Origin: Alloprevotella tannerae
Lineage (GTDB): Bacteria > Bacteroidota > Bacteroidia > Bacteroidales > Bacteroidaceae
DNA: 7,437 nt
Reading direction: 5' to 3'
NCBI GenBank assembly: GCA_015259305.1
Contig: JABZGO010000084.1
Coordinates: 1 to 7,437 of the forward strand
Under the pieces are notes generated by a model. It saw nothing but the letters and a program-made list of their open reading frames with translations, had not been told where the DNA came from and did not search any database. This document shows, one piece after another, positions 1 through 5,392 of this stretch (position 1 is its first letter; each line of letters opens with the position of its first letter). A program made the translations under genes and the position numbers.

Positions 1-1850
1 ATGTGGCGGGCGCTATCTTCGCTGCCGTCAATGAGCAGGCCGAAGCCACCATTGATTACTTCGCCCCAACCAACGCCACCGCCGTTGTGGATAGATACCC
101 ACGTAGCGCCGCGGAATGAGTCGCCGATGACGTTTTGGATAGCCATGTCGGCGCAGAATTGAGAACCGTCGTATATGTTGCTGGTCTCGCGGAAGGGAGA
201 ATCGGTACCGGAAACGTCGTGGTGGTCGCGGCCGAGTACGACGGGCTTGCTGATTTCTCCTTTCTTGATTGCTTCATTAAATGCGGCAGCAATTTTTGCG
301 CGGCCTTCAGCGTCAGCATAAAGTATGCGCGCTTGAGAACCTACGACAAGGCGATTGCGGCCGGCTTCTTTGATCCAATGGATGTTGTCGTCCATTTGGC
401 CTACGATTTCTTCGGGGGCTTCTCGGCGGATTTTCTCCATTACTTCGGCTGCAATGCGGTCGGTCGTCTCCAAATCTTTGGGGTCGCCGGACGTACATAC
501 CCAACGGAAAGGTCCAAAACCGTAGTCGAAGAACATCGGGCCCATAATATCTTGTACGTAGGAAGGATAGCGGAACTTGCCATTGCTGCCTACAATGTCG
601 GCACCGGCGCGTTGACTTTGCAACAAGAAGGCATTACCATAGTCGAAGAAGTACATGCCTTTTGAAGTCAATTTGTTGATGGCCGTTACTTGGCGGCGAA
701 GAGATTCTTGTACGCGTTCACGGAACTGATCCGGATCTGCTGCCATCATATCGTTGGACTCTTCGAGCGTCATGCCGACAGGGTAGTAGCCGCCGGCCCA
801 CGGGTTGTGCAAAGATGTTTGATCGCTACCCAAGTCTACGTGAATCTCTTCCGCAGCGAGGCGCTCCCACAAATCGACAACGTTGCCGACGTAAGCCATA
901 GAAACCGTCCGCTTCTCAGCTACGGCTTTGCGGATAGCCGGAATGAGTTCGTCGAGATCGCTATGAAGTTCGTCGACCCAACCTTGTGCGTGACGCTTTT
1001 GTGCTGCGTGCGGATTGATCTCAGCTACTACGCTCACGACGCCGGCAATGTTGCCCGCTTTGGGCTGTGCACCGGACATACCGCCAAGACCGGAGGAGAT
1101 GAAGAGCATTCCTTTGATGCCATCTTGGCGCTTGTTGCTGCCCATTTGCTTGCGAGCAGCGTTGAGCACCGTAATTGTCGTACCGTGAACAATGCCTTGC
1201 GGGCCGATGTACATATAAGAGCCCGCCGTCATTTGGCCGTATTGTGTTACGCCCAAGGCATTGTTGCGTTCCCAATCATCCGGCTTCGAGTAGTTGGGGA
1301 TAACCATACCATTCGTTACCACTACGCGAGGCGCATTCTTGTGAGAGGGGAAAAGGCCGAGCGGGTGTCCGGAGTACATCACCAAAGTTTGCTCGTCCGT
1401 CATCTCACTTAAATATTTCATCACCAAGCGATATTGCGCCCAGTTTTGGAATACGGCGCCGTTTCCGCCGTAAGTAATCAACTCGTGCGGATGTTGCGCT
1501 ACGGCGGGGTCAAGATTGTTTTGGATCATCAACATAATGCCGGCTGCCTGCAAGGATTTGTGCGGATAGTCCTCGATTGGGCGAGCGTACATATCATATT
1601 GAGGGCGGAATCTATACATATATATACGTCCGTACTTACTCAATTCTTCGGCAAACTCGGGAGCGAGCGTCGCGTGAAACTTCTTGGGGAAGTAGCGCAA
1701 AGCATTGCGCAGCGCCAGTTTCTTTTCTTCCGGCGTAAGTATATCTTTGCGTTTCGGAGCGTGACTAACTGAATGGTCATAAGCCGGTAGTTCCGGTAAG
1801 ACCTCGGGGATGCCGGCGCGAATGTCGGCCTGAAATTCTGCTAATGTCAT
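1..1850 (-). CDS. hutU: Urocanate hydratase (urocanase), C-terminus beyond the window
   Basis: Catalyses the second step of histidine degradation, hydrating urocanate to 4-imidazolone-5-propionate with tightly bound NAD+, in the cytoplasm. Reading down from the ATG at 1850-1848 gives 616 uninterrupted codons, and the frame is still open at base 1. Urocanase hallmarks, by residue: YGGNGAVFQNWAQY (127-140), MYSGHPLGLFPSH (158-170) with VVVTNGMVIPNYS, TAGSYMYIGPQGIVHG (208-223), the glycine-rich GLGGMSGAQP (254-263) of the NAD-binding region, SDQTSLHNP (342-350), and GFGPFRWVCTSGDP (444-457). Bacterial urocanases of the Pseudomonas type are about 555 residues, so this is the longer form; I infer that several dozen C-terminal residues are missing. 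At 439-441 the sequence reads MFF where Pseudomonas and Bacillus enzymes have a Cys (see findings). There is no Shine-Dalgarno; the leader is A/T-rich. It lies 164 bp downstream of ftcD on the same strand and is probably co-transcribed. Identity is near certain. Confidence 0.97.
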   Translation of the reverse strand, partial: MTLAEFQADIRAGIPEVLPELPAYDHSVSHAPKRKDILTPEEKKLALRNALRYFPKKFHATLAPEFAEELSKYGRIYMYRFRPQYDMYARPIEDYPHKSLQAAGIMLMIQNNLDPAVAQHPHELITYGGNGAVFQNWAQYRLVMKYLSEMTDEQTLVMYSGHPLGLFPSHKNAPRVVVTNGMVIPNYSKPDDWERNNALGVTQYGQMTAGSYMYIGPQGIVHGTTITVLNAARKQMGSNKRQDGIKGMLFISSGLGGMSGAQPKAGNIAGVVSVVAEINPHAAQKRHAQGWVDELHSDLDELIPAIRKAVAEKRTVSMAYVGNVVDLWERLAAEEIHVDLGSDQTSLHNPWAGGYYPVGMTLEESNDMMAADPDQFRERVQESLRRQVTAINKLTSKGMYFFDYGNAFLLQSQRAGADIVGSNGKFRYPSYVQDIMGPMFFDYGFGPFRWVCTSGDPKDLETTDRIAAEVMEKIRREAPEEIVGQMDDNIHWIKEAGRNRLVVGSQARILYADAEGRAKIAAAFNEAIKKGEISKPVVLGRDHHDVSGTDSPFRETSNIYDGSQFCADMAIQNVIGDSFRGATWVSIHNGGGVGWGEVINGGFGLLIDGSEDSARH

Positions 1851-1930
1851 AGTTATGATTATTTATTTAGGATCAAAAATGAGAGCGTTTTGGCCAAAGC
1901 GGCCCGGCTATAGTATGGTAGAAAGGAGAT

Positions 1931-1982
1931 GCGGATAAGGCGCCACCATATATAATAATGTATATGTCGTCGTCTTATCCGC
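1931..1982 (-). other. Large intercistronic hairpin between ftcD and hutU
   Basis: Arms GCGGATAAGGCG (1931-1942) and CGTCTTATCCGC (1971-1982) are complementary over 12 positions with one imperfect pair. A second inner stem, CATATA (1947-1952) with TATATG (1961-1966), extends the same axis. In RNA read from the minus strand, the direction of ftcD and hutU, the imperfect pair is A-C and the structure is followed by ATCTCCTTTC, not a clean U-run. In RNA from the plus strand it is a G-U wobble followed directly by TTTTTCTC (1983-1990). It could be a partial terminator or attenuator, or an mRNA-stabilising structure setting the ftcD:hutU ratio; the plus-strand polarity is better for a true terminator. 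The structure is seen; the role is inferred. Confidence 0.6.
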
Positions 1983-2014
1983 TTTTTCTCATCATTCAGC
2001 CATAGTGTGCCATG

Positions 2015-3730
2015 TTATGCTTCGTTGATTTTGCGTTCTACGATACCGATGATTTCAGCTTCCTTCTTTTGCGCTTCCGCAATGAGTTGTTCAGCTTCAG
2101 CAATCATCTTGTCGGCCGTTTCCCGATCTTTGAGTGATGCGGCGTTGATCTTCACGTTAAGGCCTGCGCCCAATACCGCTGCTCTTGCAGCCAGTGCGCC
2201 TACGCCCGCATCCGAAACGCTGTTGGGGTTACCATGTTCAGCCATAGCTTGGCAGAGCTCGAACGCCCCAAAGGCTGCCTGCATCGTTTGCAAAGGCACT
2301 TGCGTCGCAAAGAGCGTTGCCGCCTGAATAGCTTCAGAGCGCAAGCGCTTATCTTCGTCCGTCTTCTTCGGAAGTCCGAAGGCCTCCATAATCTTATTGA
2401 AAGCGCGCGTATCTTCGTCAACAAGCACGAGGAGTTCGTCAGAAAGCGCTTGACCTTTGTCTGCCCAGCGGCTAAATTCTTCCCAGCGATCGTCCCAGCC
2501 CGGTTTGTGACTGGAGAGATTAGCTACCATCGTGCCCAATGCAGCACCGAGTGCGCCCATATAAGCCGCCACAGAGCCGCCGCCGGGAGCGGGAGATTCG
2601 CGCGAAGTTTCTTCAGCGAAGCCCTTCACCGTCATTTTAACGAGCGCTTTGTCGTCGCCGTTTTCATCTTCTAGCAGATATTCGATCACTTTCTCGCGCG
2701 GGTTGAACGGTTTCAGGTCAGACAAGCCGAGCGATTTTATTGCGATGTTGATAATGTCCTCTTTCGGAATACCCGTGGAGCGTTGTTGCTTTTCGAGGAA
2801 GTAGCGTCCGGCTTCGAGCAGTGTGCGTTCCGGCACAAGACCTACGATTTCTGTACCCGTAACGCGTACGCCGCGGTTTTGTGCGCAACGACACACCTCA
2901 TCAAAGGCCACGTGGAGCGGCGTCACATTGATGTTCGTGATATTCATTGAAACCTGTGCGATGCCATATTCCTCAATATACCAACCGATGCCCTTTGTGC
3001 CTTTCAGCGTGCCCGGGATCATGATTTTCTTTCCGTTCTCGTCGAGTTTCACCTTTCCGGTAATCGGATTGCCCTCGCGAGCGGGGCGGCCTTTTTCGCG
3101 CACGTCAAACGCGATAGCGTTAGCGCGGCGTGTAGACGTCGTGTTCAGGTTATAGTTTACAGCAATCAAGAAGTCGCGTGCACCAACATTCGTGCAACCC
3201 GTGCGAGCTACGCCTTCATCAAATGGGCGTGCGCCGAAGTCGGGCGCTTCAGCCGGATCGTTGATTCTTTCAGGGATAGCCTCATATTCACCTCTGCGCA
3301 CTACGGCCAAGTTTTTGCGTTCCGGCTTCAAAGCTGCGGCCTCATAACAGTAGCAAGGGATCTCCAATTCGTCAGCCAAACGCTTTGCCAATTTGCGAGC
3401 CAATTCAGCGCACTCTTCCAGCGTAATGCCGGCAACGGGAACGAGCGGCAACACGTCCGTAGCGCCGCTTCGCGGGTGTGCGCCGTGGTGCTGGCGCATA
3501 TCGATAAGTTGAGAAGCCTTACGCACTGCGCGGAAAGCAGCTTCCATTACCGCTTCAGGTTCTCCCACAAAGGTAACCACCGTGCGGTTGGTTGCTTCAC
3601 CCGGATCCACGTCAAGCAGACGTACGCCTGCAGAATTGCGGATCTCGTCCGTGATTTGGTTGATAACGTTCATATCGCGCCCTTCGCTAAAATTGGGCAC
3701 GCACTCGATAAGTTGCTTTATTTTTGCCAT
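2015..3730 (-). CDS. ftcD: Bifunctional glutamate formimidoyltransferase / formimidoyltetrahydrofolate cyclodeaminase
   Basis: Last step of the folate-linked histidine pathway. It transfers the formimino group from N-formimino-L-glutamate to tetrahydrofolate, then releases ammonia to give 5,10-methenyl-THF. The 571-residue protein matches the fused architecture of the vertebrate enzyme (about 541 residues). The N-terminal transferase starts with ECVPNFSEG (9-17), then STNRTV-like ATNRTV (46-51) and HHGAHPRSGATDV (81-93), whose His85 aligns with catalytic His82 of human FTCD. GTKGIGWYIEE (244-254) and VTALH-like VTPLH follow. The C-terminal cyclodeaminase begins near 365 and carries SPAPGGGSVAA (379-389), with LVDEDTRAFN (436-445) and NVKINAASLKD (525-535). 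A stretch at about 213-240 (KGRPAREGNPITG onwards) is an insertion relative to human FTCD. The ATG at 3730-3728 gives the expected N-terminus; it has no Shine-Dalgarno but follows a good promoter. hutU lies downstream on the same strand. Confidence 0.98.
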   Translation of the reverse strand: MAKIKQLIECVPNFSEGRDMNVINQITDEIRNSAGVRLLDVDPGEATNRTVVTFVGEPEAVMEAAFRAVRKASQLIDMRQHHGAHPRSGATDVLPLVPVAGITLEECAELARKLAKRLADELEIPCYCYEAAALKPERKNLAVVRRGEYEAIPERINDPAEAPDFGARPFDEGVARTGCTNVGARDFLIAVNYNLNTTSTRRANAIAFDVREKGRPAREGNPITGKVKLDENGKKIMIPGTLKGTKGIGWYIEEYGIAQVSMNITNINVTPLHVAFDEVCRCAQNRGVRVTGTEIVGLVPERTLLEAGRYFLEKQQRSTGIPKEDIINIAIKSLGLSDLKPFNPREKVIEYLLEDENGDDKALVKMTVKGFAEETSRESPAPGGGSVAAYMGALGAALGTMVANLSSHKPGWDDRWEEFSRWADKGQALSDELLVLVDEDTRAFNKIMEAFGLPKKTDEDKRLRSEAIQAATLFATQVPLQTMQAAFGAFELCQAMAEHGNPNSVSDAGVGALAARAAVLGAGLNVKINAASLKDRETADKMIAEAEQLIAEAQKKEAEIIGIVERKINEA

Positions 3731-3764
3731 CGTAGCCTAGATTTTATAATCATGATTAACTCCA

Positions 3765-3795
3765 CAAAAGTATGATTTTTGGCTCAGAATGGCAA
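3765..3795 (-). promoter_or_regulatory. Bacteroidota-type promoter for ftcD(-hutU)
   Basis: On the minus strand, TACTTTTG (3772 to 3765) is an exact match to the Bacteroidota -7 element TAnnTTTG. TTG (3795 to 3793) lies 20 bp upstream, in the range described for the -33 TTG/TTTG element of the primary sigma factor. Transcription would start roughly at 3755-3760, giving a leader of about 25-30 nt before the ftcD ATG. No operator palindrome is visible right at the promoter. Confidence 0.65.
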
Positions 3796-4045
3796 GGGAA
3801 GGGTAGATTATTTTGTGCATCTTGTTAAAAAACTTCCGCATCAGGCATCGCATCGTCTTCTTCTATATTCCAAAAAGGAAGCCGGCGGTAGCGGTAGCGT
3901 AAGTAGTGCTCGTCGTTTAGGCGTTTTTGTGACGTAATGAGACCAACAACTACGGAAGAGTCGAGTGGTCATTATGAGGGCGAAAAACTATTGTTTATCA
4001 ACAAGAAATAACCCGTAATGGCGCCCCGCGTTGCTGCTTCGGTAT

Positions 4046-4129
4046 CGTTTGCCGGCGCCAAACGATGGTTTGCTCGGGCCAAACGATCGTATGCTGCCAC
4101 CAAACGATGGTTTGCTCCCGCCAAACGAA
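4046..4129. repeat. Tandem array of four 21-bp units with internal dyad symmetry
   Basis: Units start at 4046, 4067, 4088 and 4109. The first is CGTTTGCCGGCGCCAAACGA plus T; the consensus is roughly (C/G)GTTTGCTsssGCCAAACGAT. Edges are conserved (GTTTG at the left in three of four, GTATG in unit 3; CCAAACGA at the right in all), while about six central bases vary. Each unit can fold as GTTTG...CAAAC, and unit junctions can fold alternatively as CAAAC-GATG-GTTTG. The period is a multiple of three, so plus-strand translation gives seven-residue repeats ending PND/PNE, and minus-strand translation gives repeats containing TIVW. Neither frame has an ATG upstream of the array, so I treat it as non-coding. 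Unit boundaries were counted directly; function is unknown. Confidence 0.85.
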
Positions 4130-4360
4130 AGAAAGATGCTTGTTGTAGCAAGTATTTATAATGTCTGACAAAGGAAACTTTGGACGATCGGCTGCCTATC
4201 TACGATGCTGAGCGGTCGTGGTCGCGATGTCAGCGTGCGCGCAGTCGGCTGATTGATTTTTTGCCTTGACATGCCTGTGTTCTTGTGGTGCCGGCTCATC
4301 TCAGATGGGGAGAAAAGGATCAACACTAAGGCCTTTTGCGAAGATAGGATGCGCATACGT

Positions 4361-4395
4361 GCTTTAAGATGGCTTTTGCCTTAAGCGCAATTTTT
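4361..4395 (+). terminator. Weak terminator-like hairpin with T-run
   Basis: GCTTTAAGATGGC (4361-4373) and GCCTTAAGC (4378-4386) pair imperfectly, with small bulges, around a TTTT loop; GCAATTTTT follows. No confident plus-strand gene ends here. It may terminate spurious or small-RNA transcription, or be coincidental. Confidence 0.3.
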
Positions 4396-4406
4396 ACTTC
4401 CGACCT

Positions 4407-4425
4407 CGCAGGTTTGAGGCCTGCG
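4407..4425. repeat. Short palindrome CGCAGG-N7-CCTGCG
   Basis: A 6-bp perfect stem (4407-4412 with 4420-4425) around TTTGAGG, flanked more loosely by ACCT (4403-4406) and AGGT (4431-4434). From memory, palindromes of the CCTCGCAGG...CCTGCGAGG kind recur between genes in many Bacteroidota genomes, so this may be a degenerate copy of such an element. The stem is seen; membership of a dispersed family is inferred. Confidence 0.4.
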
Positions 4426-4572
4426 GCGTTAGGTCAACTCTCGCTCAGGCTTACTGCGCTCATCGCTATCGAAATGCCGCTTTCCTTTAGTCAAATGGCC
4501 TTCTTTGCCTGCTGAAAAGGCCTAAGAAGAGATAAATTAAGGGACGAAAGGAGTCGTTTTTCAAATTCTGAC

Positions 4573-4580
4573 TATATTTG
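4573..4580 (+). promoter_or_regulatory. Bacteroidota -7 promoter element for the radical SAM/tilS operon
   Basis: TATATTTG matches TAnnTTTG exactly and ends 29 bp before the ATG at 4610, implying a leader of roughly 20-25 nt. The -33 position is poor: GTCGTTTTTC lies there instead of a clear TTG, so the promoter may be weak or need help. No other candidate between the repeats and the gene is as good. Confidence 0.5.
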
Positions 4581-4609
4581 TACAATCAATTATCTATAGA
4601 ATTTCAACT

Positions 4610-5386
4610 ATGTCAACGATACTTTTCCCCGCTCCTATTTTTGGCCCCGTACATAGTCGGCGCTTAGGCGTATCTCTGGGCGTCAATCTGATGCCGGCTG
4701 ATGGAAAACTCTGCTCTTTCGATTGTGTTTATTGTGAGTGTGGCTTCAATAAAGATGGCCGCGCAGGCAGCAGGCGACCCACGCGAGAACAGGTCAAGAC
4801 TGATTTGGAAAAACAATTGCAAAAGATGGTCGAAGAAGGCCGCTTGCCCGATGTGCTTACCTTTGCCGGCAATGGCGAACCAACGCTTCACCCCGACTTT
4901 GCGGGCATTATTGACGATACAATCGCACTGCGCGATCAGTATTGCCCACAGGCGAAAGTCAGCGTCTTGAGCAACGCGACGATGGCCTTTAAGCCGGATG
5001 TGCATCAGGCTTTGTTGAAAGTAGACAATAATATTTTGAAGCTGGATACGGTAGACCCCGATTTCATACAACTTGTCGACAGACCCATCGGAAAGTTTGA
5101 TGTCAATAAGATTATCGACGATTTGGCCGCCTTTCATGGGAAAGTCATCGTGCAAACGATGTTTCTCAAAGGCAAATATGAAGGCCGGGACGTCGATAAT
5201 ACAACTGATTATTACGTGACGCCCTGGCTTAAGGCCTTGGAAAAGATAAAGCCTGAGGCCGTAATGGTATATACGATCGACCGCGAAACGCCGGCCCACG
5301 AATTGCTGAAAGCTACGCCGGCCGAACTCGATGCTATCGTAGCGCGAATCAAGGCTTTGGGCATCGATGCCTCAGCTTCGTATTAA
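4610..5386 (+). CDS. Small radical SAM protein, COG0731/TYW1-like, substrate unknown
   Basis: A 258-residue cytoplasmic radical SAM enzyme. It should bind a [4Fe-4S] cluster and cleave S-adenosylmethionine to a 5'-deoxyadenosyl radical. The cluster motif is CSFDCVYC (Cys35, Cys39, Cys42; the CX3CX2C spacing), preceded by FGPVHSRRLGVSLGVNL (11-27), which is typical of the Fe-S oxidoreductase group containing relatives of the wyosine enzyme TYW1. The SAM-binding GGE-type motif appears as AGNGEPTLHP (86-95), and SVLSNAT (118-124) is the next conserved strand. An extra Cys44 follows directly (YCECG). There is no C-terminal SPASM-like cysteine cluster and no signal peptide. The ATG at 4610 fits the family N-terminus and a short promoter leader. 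tilS starts 6 bp after its stop, so the two are almost certainly one operon; a tRNA or translation role is guilt by association only. Confidence 0.93.
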   Translation: MSTILFPAPIFGPVHSRRLGVSLGVNLMPADGKLCSFDCVYCECGFNKDGRAGSRRPTREQVKTDLEKQLQKMVEEGRLPDVLTFAGNGEPTLHPDFAGIIDDTIALRDQYCPQAKVSVLSNATMAFKPDVHQALLKVDNNILKLDTVDPDFIQLVDRPIGKFDVNKIIDDLAAFHGKVIVQTMFLKGKYEGRDVDNTTDYYVTPWLKALEKIKPEAVMVYTIDRETPAHELLKATPAELDAIVARIKALGIDASASY

Positions 5387-5392
5387 CACAAA

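Larger units (their letters stand above)
3731..4609. other. 879-bp divergent intergenic region without a convincing gene
   Basis: Separates the minus-strand hut genes from the plus-strand radical SAM/tilS operon. It contains the ftcD promoter, a coding-like but start-less strip (about 3825-3968, minus), a 21-bp tandem repeat array (4046-4129), a terminator-like hairpin (4361-4395), a palindrome of the CGCAGG...CCTGCG type (4407-4425), an imperfect GGCCTT...AAGGCC hairpin (4497-4522) and the promoter of the next operon. The only ATG-started open frames are short (24, 37, 43 and 66 codons), overlap each other on opposite strands and resemble no family I know. I see no tRNA fold, no recognised riboswitch core and no insertion-sequence ends. 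Confidence 0.7.

Noticed and set aside
135..1772. Three plus-strand open frames of 112-240 codons opposite hutU
   Set aside because: They are antisense shadows of hutU, which is open in one frame for 616 codons and matches urocanase throughout; their translations match no family.
1850..1905. Separate promoter for hutU (CATTTTTG with upstream TTTG on the minus strand)
   Set aside because: The -7 candidate has a mismatch in TA, and the spacing to the TTTG is only 13 bp, too short for the Bacteroidota consensus.
3937..4011. 24-codon plus-strand ORF starting with ATG
   Set aside because: Too short, with no initiation or promoter signal, and antisense to another coding-like strip; nothing supports expression.
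4046..4129. CRISPR array
   Set aside because: Units are 21 bp with only about six variable bases and no spacers of 30 bp or more, and there are no cas genes in view.
4019..4168. Reading the 21-bp repeats as a heptapeptide-repeat protein
   Set aside because: The plus frame begins right after TAA at 4016-4018 with no ATG before the third unit, and the minus frame has no ATG at all; open frames are expected from a 21-bp period.
4156..4356. 66-codon minus-strand open frame in the intergenic region
   Set aside because: No family resemblance, no promoter or ribosome-binding signal, and composition like random open sequence; it overlaps a 37-codon plus-strand frame (4271-4384) of equally weak quality.
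4130..4609. Riboswitch (cobalamin, SAM or THF class) upstream of the radical SAM gene
   Set aside because: I looked for the conserved cores and found none; the hairpins present do not match a known class, and the promoter lies downstream of them, leaving a leader of only about 20-25 nt.
4664..5299. 211-codon minus-strand frame opposite the radical SAM gene
   Set aside because: Antisense shadow; the plus strand carries clear radical SAM motifs across its whole length.
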